Source of the DNA: SAR324 cluster bacterium
Lineage (GTDB): Bacteria; SAR324; XYD2-FULL-50-16; JAERRU01
Assembly (NCBI GenBank): GCA_016735295.1
Contig: JAERRU010000021.1
Location: forward strand, 1 to 49,893
Length of the DNA stretch: 49,893 bases
Direction: 5' to 3'
The notes beneath the pieces are model-generated. The model was not told the origin of the DNA and did not search any database. It saw only the letters and a list, made by a program, of their open reading frames with translations. Shown piece after piece: positions 24,905 to 34,575 of the stretch. A program made the position numbers and the translations under genes. Every line of letters begins with the position of its first letter. The first letter of the stretch is position 1.

Positions 24905-25891
24905 ATGAAAAAATTATTTCAAAAATTCGCTAAATCATTACTTTTATTGGTATTTTTATTAAGCACAAATATAGCTAATGGAAAAGAGATAGTAAAGGTA
25001 GATGCTAACATAAAAAGCTATCAACCAGTGGTTGGACTTGGCGGCACGATAAATAGCATAGGCTCAGACACTTTAAATAATCTGATGACCTTGTGGGCGG
25101 AATCTTTTAGAAAGTATTATCCAAATGTTTTTATTCAAATAGAAGGCAAAGGATCAGCCACTGCTCCGCCGGCTCTAATTGAGGGGGTGGCTCAATTTGG
25201 TCCTATGTCGAGGTTTATGAAAAAAGAGGAAATAAACAAATTCAAAAAAAAATATGGATTCGCTCCCCTGCCTGTAGGAGTAGCTCTTGACGCTTTGGCG
25301 GTATTTGTTAATAAAGAAAATCCGTTAACGCAAATATCTCTGCCAGAAGTTGACGCAATTTTTTCTTCTACCTACAAAGGAAAAATGGCTAATGTGCAAG
25401 ATTGGGAGCAGCTTTTACCAGAAAATAAACAATGGCAAAAAAAATTAATTAGGCTTTATGGCCGCAACTCAGCATCGGGAACCTATGGTTTTTTCAAGGG
25501 GAAGGCATTGTTTAAAGGAGATTTTAAATCAACGGTAAAAGAAAGACCAGGCTCAGCTGCGGTTGTGCAAAGCGTGACTGAAGATAAATTTGGGATAGGC
25601 TATTCAGGTATGGGCTATCTGACTTCTGGCGTTAAAGGAATAAAGCTATCTCTCAAAAAAGGGGATAAGGGATACATAGCCAATTATAGCACGGTGATTA
25701 GTGGTAAATATCCATTAGCGAGATTGTTATATATATATGTGGTAAAACCGCCCGATAAAGAGATGGATAAATTAGTAGTAGAATTTTTAAAATTCATCCT
25801 ATCTAAAGAGGGGCAACAGGTGGTAATAAAAGATGGATATTTACCACTTAATGAGCGAGTTCTAGGCCAACAAAGGGCTCTGATTGATTAA
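24905..25891 (+). CDS. PstS-like phosphate/anion ABC-transporter substrate-binding protein
   Basis: This is a periplasmic binding protein of the phosphate-binding (PBP-like II) type. It has a signal peptide (KKLFQKFAKSLLLLVFLLSTNIANG). The ligand-binding fold is indicated by GGTINSIGSDTLNNLMTLWAESFRKYYPNV, the GKGSATAPPALIEGVAQFGPMSRFMKKEE pocket segment and RNSASGTYGFFKGKAL. The C-terminal FLKFILSKEGQQVVIKDGYLPL is typical of the family. At 328 aa it is full length. No pstC, pstA or pstB is present; it is followed 63 bp later by oppD-type ATPases that normally belong to a different transporter class. The 5' leader is triplicated (see repeat). Confidence 0.85.
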   Translation: MKKLFQKFAKSLLLLVFLLSTNIANGKEIVKVDANIKSYQPVVGLGGTINSIGSDTLNNLMTLWAESFRKYYPNVFIQIEGKGSATAPPALIEGVAQFGPMSRFMKKEEINKFKKKYGFAPLPVGVALDALAVFVNKENPLTQISLPEVDAIFSSTYKGKMANVQDWEQLLPENKQWQKKLIRLYGRNSASGTYGFFKGKALFKGDFKSTVKERPGSAAVVQSVTEDKFGIGYSGMGYLTSGVKGIKLSLKKGDKGYIANYSTVISGKYPLARLLYIYVVKPPDKEMDKLVVEFLKFILSKEGQQVVIKDGYLPLNERVLGQQRALID

Positions 25892-25954
25892 TTTATTTAG
25901 TAAAAAGGATTAATGGTGAGGGGAGAAAAAGATAATATTTTACATAACTAAAAA

Positions 25955-26923
25955 GTGTCTAGTGATAACGTACTTGAAGTGAAGGGGTTAACTATATCTT
26001 TATTGCTCGGGGGTAGTTACTTTGAGGTGGTAAGAGATGTTAGTTTTTCCATAGCTAAGGGGGAGTCTATCGGAATTCTTGGTGAATCAGGCTGTGGTAA
26101 AAGCTTAACGGGGGCTTCTTTGTTGCGGGTTTTACCTCATCCTTTTGCTAAGGTAACTAAGGGGGAAATATTTTTTAAAGGAGAGCCTTTACATCTTATG
26201 GGACATAAGGAATTTAACCACAAATTTAGGTGGAGAGAGGCGAGCATGATATTTCAAGAATCTTCAGCAGCGATTAATCCGGTAGTAAAAATAGGCAAGC
26301 AATTTGCGGGTGTTTTAAAAAGAGTGCAAGCAGATTTTACAAAAGCAAAATATTTATTAAAAGAGTGCGGGTTGCCAGATGGAGATAGAATATTAAATTC
26401 TTATCCGCACGAATTATCAGGCGGGATGAAGCAAAGAGTTATGATCGCTATGTCATTAGCCGGAAATCCTGATTTGTTGGTGGCTGATGAGCCCACTACT
26501 GCGACTGACGCTACTGTGCAAACTCAAATTTTGGATCTTTTGTTGGAAATTCAGGCTAAGCGTGGGATGTCGATAATTTTTATATCGCATGATTTTAGGC
26601 TAATCAAGAAAATGTGCCGGTATGTGCATGTTATGTATTGCGGTAAGATAGTAGAAACTCAACTAACAGATGAGCTACTAAAGCAGCCACAACATCATTA
26701 TACTAAAGGACTAATTGATTCAAGGCTAAGTTTAAAAGTAGCTCCTAAAAGCAGGTTAACATCAATTAAAGGGGTGGTGCCGCCAATAGAAAAGTGGCAT
26801 AAAGGGTGTTCCTTTTTTGAAAGATGTGAATTTAGCTCACCTAAATGCAAACTAGAAGAGCCTCCTTGCGTCACTACCAGCGACAAGGCAAGACTAGCTT
26901 GTTGGTTCCCTGTTAAGCGTTGA
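25955..26923 (+). CDS. oppD: Oligopeptide/dipeptide-type ABC transporter ATPase (OppD/DppD family)
   Basis: This ATPase powers peptide (or nickel/microcin-type) import with its partner OppF. GTG at 25955 is the likely start, since it places LEVKGLTISL at the usual distance. Motifs: Walker A GESGCGKSLTGA, Q-loop MIFQESSAAINPV, signature LSGGMKQRVMIAMSLA, Walker B LLVADEPTTATDA, and H-loop FISHD. The C-terminus has the oligopeptide_HPY Cys-rich domain (GCSFFERCEFSSPKCKLEEPPC), which can hold an iron-sulfur cluster in relatives. It is 322 aa and sits 7 bp before oppF. No oppA, oppB or oppC occurs in the window. Confidence 0.92.
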   Translation: MSSDNVLEVKGLTISLLLGGSYFEVVRDVSFSIAKGESIGILGESGCGKSLTGASLLRVLPHPFAKVTKGEIFFKGEPLHLMGHKEFNHKFRWREASMIFQESSAAINPVVKIGKQFAGVLKRVQADFTKAKYLLKECGLPDGDRILNSYPHELSGGMKQRVMIAMSLAGNPDLLVADEPTTATDATVQTQILDLLLEIQAKRGMSIIFISHDFRLIKKMCRYVHVMYCGKIVETQLTDELLKQPQHHYTKGLIDSRLSLKVAPKSRLTSIKGVVPPIEKWHKGCSFFERCEFSSPKCKLEEPPCVTTSDKARLACWFPVKR

Positions 26924-26930
26924 TATAGAT

Positions 26931-27986
26931 ATGACCAGTAATGTGCTGTTAGAAGTTAAAGATTTAACTAGGTTTTACAAAACAGCTAGAAAAAGCTTAT
27001 TTACCCCACCAGATGCGATATATCCGGTAAATAAGATTAATTTTAAATTAACCAAATTACGTAATTTGGGCATAGCGGGTGAATCTGGCTCGGGAAAAAC
27101 TACTTTAGCTAAGATTATTTCGCAAATAGAAAAACAAGATGAAGGGCAAATCTTTTTTGAAGGGCGTGACATCTCAAAAATGGATAAAAAGGGATGGTGG
27201 GATTTTCGAAAAGCAGTTCAATTTATTTTTCAAGATCCATATGAATCAATTAATCCTAAGAAAACAGTTTTTCAAACTTTGGTTGAGCCCCTGAAAATTT
27301 ATAAAATAGGAGATCACCAAGAACAAAGCCAAAGAGTGGAAAATATGCTTAACGAAGTTGGTTTGCTGCCTGAGGTAATGCAAAAGTTTTCTCATCAACT
27401 AAGCGGTGGGCAAAGGCAAAGGGTGGCAATTGCTCGGGCATTGATGCTTGAGCCTAAATTAGTTATTGCTGATGAGCCAGTATCGGCACTTGATGTGTCT
27501 GTGCAGGCGCAAATTTTAAATTTATTATTGGAGTTGCAAGTAAAATTAGGAATTACTTACATAGTTATTTCGCATGATTTAGCAGTTTTACGCCATTTCT
27601 GTGATGATTTAATTATATATTATGCCGGTAATATAGTAGAAAAAACGAGGGCGAAAGATTTATTTTCCACAAAAAACATCCAGCATCCTTATAGTGCGAT
27701 GTTATTGCAGGCGGCTTTTTTTGATAGTTTATCAATATCAGAAAATACCCACGTAAAAACTGATGAGGCCGCTAATGAGCCAGCTACCGATGATTTGCTA
27801 TTACAAAAATTTGCTGGATGCAATTTTTACCACCGTTGCCCGATCAGATCTGATCTTTGTGCTAAATCAAACCCACTTTTAGTAACGACCAATGAAAAAT
27901 CATCACCATCACCATCACCATCAGCAGTGGCGTGCCATCACCCCCAAAAAGTAACTGAGTTAATCAAGACTAAGCATAGGGCCTAA
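26931..27986 (+). CDS. oppF: Oligopeptide-type ABC transporter ATPase (OppF/DppF family)
   Basis: Second ATPase subunit of the Opp/Dpp transporter. The 351-aa protein has the OppF-type N-terminal insertion ([17 protein letters not shown]). It also has Walker [16 protein letters not shown]-loop [13 protein letters not shown], signature [15 protein letters not shown], Walker [15 protein letters not shown] and H-loop VISHDLAVL. The HPY-type Cys cluster is [15 protein letters not shown]. The 3' end contains a CATCAC-type low-complexity run encoding SPSPSPS, and the last 27 bp overlap the convergent hinT gene. The start ATG lies 7 bp after the oppD stop, so the pair is cotranscribed. Confidence 0.92.
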   Translation: MTSNVLLEVKDLTRFYKTARKSLFTPPDAIYPVNKINFKLTKLRNLGIAGESGSGKTTLAKIISQIEKQDEGQIFFEGRDISKMDKKGWWDFRKAVQFIFQDPYESINPKKTVFQTLVEPLKIYKIGDHQEQSQRVENMLNEVGLLPEVMQKFSHQLSGGQRQRVAIARALMLEPKLVIADEPVSALDVSVQAQILNLLLELQVKLGITYIVISHDLAVLRHFCDDLIIYYAGNIVEKTRAKDLFSTKNIQHPYSAMLLQAAFFDSLSISENTHVKTDEAANEPATDDLLLQKFAGCNFYHRCPIRSDLCAKSNPLLVTTNEKSSPSPSPSAVACHHPQKVTELIKTKHRA

Positions 27987-28313
27987 ATCCTTGCCTCCCA
28001 AAAGATGCATATGCAAGTGAAAAACTTCTTGCCTAGCGTCTTTATTGCAATTAACAATCAAACGATATCCCGATTCGCTAATACTAAACTGCTTAGCCAG
28101 TTTGGCTGCCACGATAAAAAGGGTGCCTAAATTACTGGCCTGTGAAGATTCAACATCATTAGTGGTAGGGATTACTTCATTGGGGATTATTAAAATATGC
28201 ACAGGTGCTTGCGGATTTATATCATGAAAAGCGGTTACTAGATCATCTTGATATACGATTTTAGCGGGAACTTCACGCCTGATAATCTTGCTAAAAATAG
28301 TTTCTTGTGCCAT
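27960..28313 (-). CDS. hinT: HIT family protein (HinT-type purine nucleoside phosphoramidase)
   Basis: HIT proteins hydrolyse nucleoside phosphoramidates and related adenylates. The 117-aa protein starts [20 protein letters not shown] and has [16 protein letters not shown]. It ends in the triad motif with His99, His101 and His103 (HLHMHLLGG), preceded by [11 protein letters not shown]. Length and motif spacing match HinT. It overlaps the 3' end of oppF by 27 bp in convergent orientation, and its promoter lies in the 116-bp gap shared with the divergent aldehyde dehydrogenase gene. Confidence 0.95.
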   Translation of the reverse strand: MAQETIFSKIIRREVPAKIVYQDDLVTAFHDINPQAPVHILIIPNEVIPTTNDVESSQASNLGTLFIVAAKLAKQFSISESGYRLIVNCNKDARQEVFHLHMHLLGGKDLGPMLSLD

Positions 28314-28429
28314 AAATACTCCAGTGGTTAAGTGAAATATGAATAAGTTATACTTTTATATGTAATCTATATTGTAAAAAGTGACAAAATAAAAATTCAA
28401 TAGAAATCATTGCAGCAAAAATTATAATT

Positions 28430-29830
28430 ATGAAAACAGTATCATGCATTTCTCCCATAGATTCTAAAATCCTAGCAACAAGAGAATTAACCAGTGACGC
28501 ACAGTTAGATAAAATATTAGCTAGAGCAAAGATTGCTCAAAAAGAATGGGCGGCGACCTCTATTAAAACTAGAGTAGAAGCTATGGAAAAGTTTTTGGTG
28601 AATTTGCAAGCAATGGACGATGAAATAGTCCCTGAATTAGCTAAACAAATGGGGCGACCAATTAGATTTGGTGGAGAGGTGCCTCCATTGGTTAAAAGAG
28701 TGAAATATTTAAATGAAATGGCTAGCTCAGCCTTGGCTAATTATGTGCCAGAGACAAATGGGGTTGATCAAATAACTCGCTACATAAAAAGAATACCTGT
28801 GGGCATAGTGTTTGTGATAGCTCCTTGGAATTATCCTTACGTAACAGCAGTTAATGGAATAGTTCCCTCCCTATTAGCAGGAAATGCGGTTATCTTAAAG
28901 CATGCGGTGCAAAGCCTGCTAGTAGGTGAAAGATTTTATAAAGCGTTGCAAAATGTCGGTTTGCCAGCGGGGCTATTCTCTAATATTTTAATTGAAAATG
29001 AGCAAGCGGCAACCATATTAAAAGCAGGAAAAGTTAACCACGTAACCTTTACTGGCTCTGTTAGAGGTGGTAGAGAAGTTGAGCAGGCTGCAGCAGGTAG
29101 CTTTACTACTATGAATTTAGAATTAGGAGGCAAAGACGCTGCCTATGTATGTAAAGACGCTAATTTAGAATTAACAGTAGCCGACCTTGCCGAAGGGGCG
29201 TTTTTCAATGGGGGCCAGTGTTGTTGTGGGATAGAAAGAATTTACGTGGAAGAAGCTATTTTTGATAAATTTGTGGAAGCGTTAGTAGCAGAAGCTAAGA
29301 AATTAAAACTTGGGGATCCTTTAGATGTAAACACCACTTTAGGCCCTATGGCTAGTTTAAGATTTGCTGACTCAGTGAGAGGGCATATATCATCTGCACT
29401 TAGCCAAGGAGCTAAGGCTTTAATTGATTCTAATTTATTTCCTCAAAGCAAACTAAACACTCCTTATTTAGCTCCGCAGGTTTTGGTTAATGTTGATCAT
29501 AGCATGGAAATTATGACTGAAGAAACCTTTGGGCCAGTAGTGGGTGTAATGCCAGTGAAAAATGATAAAGAAGCACTTGCTTTAATTAATGATAGTAAAT
29601 ACGGGCTTACCTCATCTATTTGGACTAAAGACCAGGTAAGAGCGGTTGAGCTAGCTGATCAGATAGAAACAGGGATTATATATATGAATCGTTGTGATCA
29701 TGTTGATCCAAGCTTAGTTTGGGCTGGAGTTAAGCAAACTGGGCGAGGAGCCTCTCTTTCTAAATATGGCTTTGATGCACTAACTAAACCTAAATCTTAT
29801 CACTTAAGACAAGGGACTAATTTTTGTTAA
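28430..29830 (+). CDS. NAD(P)-dependent aldehyde dehydrogenase
   Basis: A member of the ALDH superfamily that oxidises an aldehyde to an acid. The 466-aa protein has the cofactor region VFVIAPWNYPYVTAVNGIVPSLLAGNAVILKH and VTFTGSVRGG. The general-base Glu lies in MNLELGGKDAAYV. The nucleophile region FFNGGQCCCGIERIYVEE has Cys264-266 in a row, one of which is the catalytic Cys, and EETFGPVVGVMPV follows. The set looks complete. Relatives include succinate-semialdehyde dehydrogenases, but the substrate cannot be fixed from sequence. It stands alone, divergent from hinT. Confidence 0.92.
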   Translation: MKTVSCISPIDSKILATRELTSDAQLDKILARAKIAQKEWAATSIKTRVEAMEKFLVNLQAMDDEIVPELAKQMGRPIRFGGEVPPLVKRVKYLNEMASSALANYVPETNGVDQITRYIKRIPVGIVFVIAPWNYPYVTAVNGIVPSLLAGNAVILKHAVQSLLVGERFYKALQNVGLPAGLFSNILIENEQAATILKAGKVNHVTFTGSVRGGREVEQAAAGSFTTMNLELGGKDAAYVCKDANLELTVADLAEGAFFNGGQCCCGIERIYVEEAIFDKFVEALVAEAKKLKLGDPLDVNTTLGPMASLRFADSVRGHISSALSQGAKALIDSNLFPQSKLNTPYLAPQVLVNVDHSMEIMTEETFGPVVGVMPVKNDKEALALINDSKYGLTSSIWTKDQVRAVELADQIETGIIYMNRCDHVDPSLVWAGVKQTGRGASLSKYGFDALTKPKSYHLRQGTNFC

Positions 29831-29908
29831 GCCATTGATGTGGAAATAATATCTAAGCATTATTATCATAAAATACCTAAGTAGAGACGTAAAAATATGG
29901 ATACCAAA

Positions 29909-32332
29909 TTAAAACAAAGACCCCACAAAAAATTCTAATTTACCAGCCGTTTCTTTGGGCAAAGGATCGATAACATTTCCATATTCTAATCTTATAATAC
30001 CTGCGGGGGTGATGATTCTAACGCCGCCACCGTAGCTTTTTTTGTAATAATTATGATCTAGCTTAGCTCCTGTAATTTGATAAATATCAGGTTCTGACCA
30101 AACATTTCCCATATCAATAAATATAACTCCACGCACATAGGAGCTATCAGCCGAAATAGGAAATAATAACTCAAAATTAGCCAAACTCATTATCATACCA
30201 TTTTCGTGTAACCTGTAATATCGGTAGAGATCAGGGTCATCTTTTTTCAATGTTAGGGCGTTAAAATCTTCTGCTCGCTCAGCTGGTGATGAAGCCCCGT
30301 TAATTGAACCATAGGTAAATCCACGTAAAGTAGTCGGCCCCCCGATAGCATACCTAGCATTAGGGGGAATTATATGATCATTATCAACTTGTATTAATCG
30401 ATTATAACGATAACGAGCCATAAAAACGATAGTCCCTGCCTGATTTATGCTCTTAAAATACTGCAATTTCACCTTAAATCGGTTATAGCGAGTGCTACCA
30501 CCAATTAAGGTGCCAATAAAATCATAAGCTATTGATGTGCTAGTTCCACTGCTAGAAAAAACAGGATGATTAACCGTAGAATGCCTTATCTCAAAGCCAA
30601 ATCCCCTTTCATTAGCTGATGGATAATAATTTATGACATCAAGACCTTCGTCGGTAATATTTCTATATTGATTCCATTTGAAAAAAATATGTGGAAATAA
30701 TCGCCAATCTTTCCAAATAGATTGACCAAATGATTGACCTAGAATGATACTTTGGGAATCATAATTTTTGACCCCCTCACTATTTTTGCTGGAATATTGA
30801 GAAACATTAATTGAAGATGATGAAATTACATCTGTTCCTAAAAAGTAAGGCTCAGTAAAACTACCCTCCAAAGAATAATCGTTGTCTCCCAAATAATTAG
30901 CGGTAGCCGATAAGGTTTGACCCTTCCCTAAAAAATTTCTCTTTTGCACTTTAGCGCCAACCCCTAATCCATTTATTTGAGAGTAAGATAAAGAAAAATT
31001 TACCGAACCAGTTAAGGCTTCTTTAAGGGTTACATTATAATCAATAGTTTTATCGTAATTTTCTTGTCGCACAAATTGTATCCCAGATTGAGAGTCAAAA
31101 AAACCTAATTGAGATAAATTTCTATAACTTGACTGAACTTTAGAGCTACGAAATAGCTGTTGGTCATGAAAAGACATTTCTCGCCTGACCACATAATCTT
31201 TTGTGCCATGATTGCCTACAATGTTAACTCTATTTATATAGACCTTTTCTTTGTGCTCTACCTGATAGACTATATCTATCGTTTTAGCTTTATTATTTAT
31301 GGGAGTATCAATTTTTAATTTATTATATGCGTAGCCTCGATCTTGATAAAAATTATCAATTAATCCTCGATCATTTAAGAATTTTGATTGATCAAAAATA
31401 TCACCTTCTTTTAGGGCAAATTTATCAATAATCTCCTTTTTATTAACCAATAAAGTCTCACCAAAAACTGTATTAATATCAATTTTATTGACGCGGTATT
31501 GATCTCCTTCTTCAAGGTAAATATCCACTACCGCTTTTGATACTCCTCGGTTTTGAAAAATTCTTATTCTCGGCCGGTGAATCTGCAACCTTATATAGCC
31601 ATCATTTGCATATTGCTGATAAATGGTGCGTAAATCAAAGTTAATGATGTTTTCATCTAACACACCAGTAGACGTCATCCAAGAAAAACAGTCTATCTTT
31701 TGACTCATTAATAGTCTTTTTAGTGATAAAGGATGAAAATGCTCGCTACCTCGAATATTAATTTGGGTTAGATATATCTTTGGATTTTCAATAATATTAA
31801 ATCTAATATCAACGCTAGATTTAGAATGAGGGGTTATCTCATGAAAAACTTTGACTGCATAAAATTTACTACTTTTATATTTACCAATAATCGACTTTAC
31901 ATCTTGGGTAATAACTTCACTTTTTAGTAATGAATATGCCGTGCTTTTCATAACGGCTGCTAAATTACTATCACTGATAGATTTATTGCCGATAAAAGTT
32001 ATTTTATTTATCCTAGGTTTTTCCTTTATTACAAAATAAAGCCTATATTCATCATTCTTTATCTTTTCTGCTTTTACAATAATATCATCAGCAAAGCCTT
32101 CTCGATAAATTTTGCTGATATTGCTAGATATTTTGGAGTTAGTAATTCTATCGCCTTGTGCAATGCTGAGCAAAGAAAGCACATAGTTATCATCAATAAT
32201 AGTTAAGCCCTCAAAAACTATATCAGCTACTTTTGCATTGCCAGATAGTCCTTCAATTTCCCCCAAAGCTGTTGCGGTAACAAGCCCCACTAAAGTTATG
32301 GTTAACCAGCCACGAATAATAATATTTTTCAT
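29909..32332 (-). CDS. bamA: Outer membrane protein assembly factor BamA
   Basis: BamA is the essential Omp85 insertase that folds beta-barrel proteins into the outer membrane. The 807-aa precursor has a signal peptide (IIRGWLTITLVGLVTATALG). Five POTRA domains follow across about residues 32-430 (starting VADIVFEGLTIIDDNYVLSLLSI), then a 16-strand barrel. The loop-6 motif reads LRGFTYGS. The C-terminus ends in the aromatic beta-signal (LEFFVGSLF). Length fits the family. It overlaps the lolD stop by four bases, so lolC-lolD-bamA is a single unit devoted to lipoprotein and OMP export. Confidence 0.96.
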   Translation of the reverse strand: MKNIIIRGWLTITLVGLVTATALGEIEGLSGNAKVADIVFEGLTIIDDNYVLSLLSIAQGDRITNSKISSNISKIYREGFADDIIVKAEKIKNDEYRLYFVIKEKPRINKITFIGNKSISDSNLAAVMKSTAYSLLKSEVITQDVKSIIGKYKSSKFYAVKVFHEITPHSKSSVDIRFNIIENPKIYLTQINIRGSEHFHPLSLKRLLMSQKIDCFSWMTSTGVLDENIINFDLRTIYQQYANDGYIRLQIHRPRIRIFQNRGVSKAVVDIYLEEGDQYRVNKIDINTVFGETLLVNKKEIIDKFALKEGDIFDQSKFLNDRGLIDNFYQDRGYAYNKLKIDTPINNKAKTIDIVYQVEHKEKVYINRVNIVGNHGTKDYVVRREMSFHDQQLFRSSKVQSSYRNLSQLGFFDSQSGIQFVRQENYDKTIDYNVTLKEALTGSVNFSLSYSQINGLGVGAKVQKRNFLGKGQTLSATANYLGDNDYSLEGSFTEPYFLGTDVISSSSINVSQYSSKNSEGVKNYDSQSIILGQSFGQSIWKDWRLFPHIFFKWNQYRNITDEGLDVINYYPSANERGFGFEIRHSTVNHPVFSSSGTSTSIAYDFIGTLIGGSTRYNRFKVKLQYFKSINQAGTIVFMARYRYNRLIQVDNDHIIPPNARYAIGGPTTLRGFTYGSINGASSPAERAEDFNALTLKKDDPDLYRYYRLHENGMIMSLANFELLFPISADSSYVRGVIFIDMGNVWSEPDIYQITGAKLDHNYYKKSYGGGVRIITPAGIIRLEYGNVIDPLPKETAGKLEFFVGSLF

Positions 32333-33015
32333 ATAGATTTTTTAAAAATTTTACCATCACTAATCTCTAATGAATATCCCATCAAGCTAGCTAATTCAAG
32401 ATTGTGTGTGACAAAAATTAAAGTAGATTTAGTGCGATTAACTGCCTTAAGCAAAATATCTAAGACCATTTGACCAGTGGCGTAATCTAAACTGCCAGTG
32501 GGCTCATCAGCAAGTATCAAAGCAGGATCGTTAATTAAAGCTCGGGCAATAGCTATTCTTTGTTGTTCTCCCCCGGATAATTTATTTACTTTATAATTAG
32601 CTCGATTAGATAATGACATTTGAGATAGTAAATCATTAGCTTTAGCCAAGGCATCTTTTTTGGTTTCTCCCTTAATTAAAGCAGGAATCATCACATTTTC
32701 TACTGCACTAAAATCAGCTAATAGTTGATTAAATTGAAAAATAAAACCAATTGATCGGTTGCGTAAAGCCGCTAACTCCTCAGCATTGCGGTTATAAATA
32801 TCTTTCCCATCAAGCAAGCATTTTCCTGTAGTGGGATAGTCTAATCCACCCAATAAATGCAGTAAAACACTCTTCCCTGCCCCTGAGCGACCAATAATAG
32901 ATAAAGTTTCTCCTCGTTTAGCACAAAAGCTTATCTCTTTAAGGACAGTTATCTTTTCTCCCTCCCCGCTATCAAATTGACGCTTTAGCTTCTGAACTTC
33001 TAAAAAATTATTCAT
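32329..33015 (-). CDS. lolD: Lipoprotein-release ABC transporter ATPase LolD
   Basis: LolD drives extraction of lipoproteins from the inner membrane by LolCE. ATG at 33015 is chosen over a GTG at 33027: it gives the usual [14 protein letters not shown] start and shortens the overlap with lolC to 8 bp. Motifs: Walker [36 protein letters not shown] (typical of LolD/MacB-type ATPases), signature [15 protein letters not shown] and Walker [13 protein letters not shown]. About 228 aa. The immediate lolC neighbour fixes the role. Confidence 0.95.
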   Translation of the reverse strand: MNNFLEVQKLKRQFDSGEGEKITVLKEISFCAKRGETLSIIGRSGAGKSVLLHLLGGLDYPTTGKCLLDGKDIYNRNAEELAALRNRSIGFIFQFNQLLADFSAVENVMIPALIKGETKKDALAKANDLLSQMSLSNRANYKVNKLSGGEQQRIAIARALINDPALILADEPTGSLDYATGQMVLDILLKAVNRTKSTLIFVTHNLELASLMGYSLEISDGKIFKKSI

Positions 33016-34327
33016 ATCGCAAAACACTAACTGGATTAGTGCTAGCAGCTCTACGAGCAGGCACTAAAGTGACTAAAAAGCAAATTAATAAAGATAATCC
33101 TAAAATTAACATAACCTGCCCCCACTGAATTTGCATCGGAATGCGGTTATTTACATATACTCCTGCGGGGATATCAATTATTTGAAAATTTTGTAAAGCT
33201 AAACATATAACCAAGCCTAAAATAAAACCTATCGCCGTGCCTACTATTCCTATAATAACGCCTTGAAGCATGAATATTTTTAAAATAACTCTGTTGGTGG
33301 CGCCAAGAGCTTTTAAAATAGCAATGTCTCTTCTCTTTTCTTGTACTAGCATAATCAAACTGCCGATAATATTAAAAGAAGCAATTAAAATGATTAATGC
33401 TAGAATTATAGCCAAGGAATATTTTTCGATGGTAAGCACGCTAAAAATATTGTGGTTATCATCAATCCAAGTCCTGATAAGATAAGGAAAGGGAAATTTT
33501 AGGGCTAATTTCTCGCTGGTTTGCTCAACCAAGTAAGGATCATCAACATAAATGGCTAGCCCGCTATATTTAGTGGTTTTTTTAAATAATTTTTGTGCTA
33601 ACCCCAACCGGATAAAAGACAAGGTTTCATCATATCCGCTAAGGCCACTCTGATAAATTCCTCGCACCCATAATTTTTTGGAGCGGGGCAATGAGCCAAA
33701 AGGGGAAACCCTCATTTCAGGTGGAATCAATAACACAGTATCATCAACCCTAACACCTAGTTTGCGAGCTAAGATAGAACCTAGAATTATTGAATCTAGT
33801 AGCTGAGGTGATTTATCAAAATTCCGCGAAGTGCCTACGCCTAACTCCTCATGCAAAGCCGGGCCAGATAGTTTTTGTAAAATATCAGCACCCATAGTGG
33901 CTGAGGTGGTCTCTGATGAAGAGGCGGAGAAGGCATTTAAAAGATCTTCATTTTTAAGAGCCAATTCAATTGATATTCCTTTAACTAAAGCACCAGCAGA
34001 TGTTTTTGGACCTACTATCAAGGCTTGATGCAGTAAAAATGGTTCATATCTTTGCACATTCTCAGTAGCAAGTATATCAGCGAGCACCTCTTTGTTAAAG
34101 CTTTTTGTTGCTGGTTTGCTGGTGAGATTATTAATAGTGATATGGGCGTTAGCACCAATTAATGCGGTTCTTAAGTCCCTCTCAAAACCATTCATAATTG
34201 ATAAAGCCACTATCAGAGCTGCCACTCCTAAAGCTACTCCCATAGTAGCAATGACAGTGATAACTGACATGGCTCTTTCCTTTCTCTTATTTTTAAAATA
34301 GCGAAGAGCCACAAACTTAGCTAGCAA
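33008..34327 (-). CDS. lolC: Lipoprotein-release transporter permease LolC/LolE
   Basis: Integral membrane subunit of the Lol exporter. The 439-aa protein has the family start FVALRYFKNKRKERAMSVITVIATMGVALGVAALIVALSIMNGFERDLR. A large periplasmic domain follows (about residues 45-265), then three C-terminal membrane helices starting near SLAIILALIILIASFNIIGSLIMLVQEKRRDIAILKALGAT. The last segment closes with [16 protein letters not shown] single permease gene suggests a LolF-like homodimer, as described for many non-enterobacterial lineages; a separate lolE elsewhere cannot be excluded. It is the first gene of the lolC-lolD-bamA run. Confidence 0.93.
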   Translation of the reverse strand: MLAKFVALRYFKNKRKERAMSVITVIATMGVALGVAALIVALSIMNGFERDLRTALIGANAHITINNLTSKPATKSFNKEVLADILATENVQRYEPFLLHQALIVGPKTSAGALVKGISIELALKNEDLLNAFSASSSETTSATMGADILQKLSGPALHEELGVGTSRNFDKSPQLLDSIILGSILARKLGVRVDDTVLLIPPEMRVSPFGSLPRSKKLWVRGIYQSGLSGYDETLSFIRLGLAQKLFKKTTKYSGLAIYVDDPYLVEQTSEKLALKFPFPYLIRTWIDDNHNIFSVLTIEKYSLAIILALIILIASFNIIGSLIMLVQEKRRDIAILKALGATNRVILKIFMLQGVIIGIVGTAIGFILGLVICLALQNFQIIDIPAGVYVNNRIPMQIQWGQVMLILGLSLLICFLVTLVPARRAASTNPVSVLRYE

Positions 34328-34575
34328 ACTAATAATTGGATTAATGTTAATAATAATATTTTAAAAAACGTATATCTTAACCCTTGTAAGCTATATAAGC
34401 TAAAATACCAAGCCTACTTTTATAAGGAAATGATTTTATCGCTACTAAGCGGTGATTAGAAAACATATTTTTAAGTTTAATGTAATAGAGTTATCTGCCG
34501 ATAAGCTTTTGTAAAAAGGTGATATTTTCATGTTTCAAGTTTTACCAAGCTAATAACACATCAGCAAATAATAAA

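Noticed and set aside
34519-34575. Upstream GTG start for rlpA
   Set aside because: It would put 19 polar residues before a well-formed lipoprotein signal; ATG 34576 is better.
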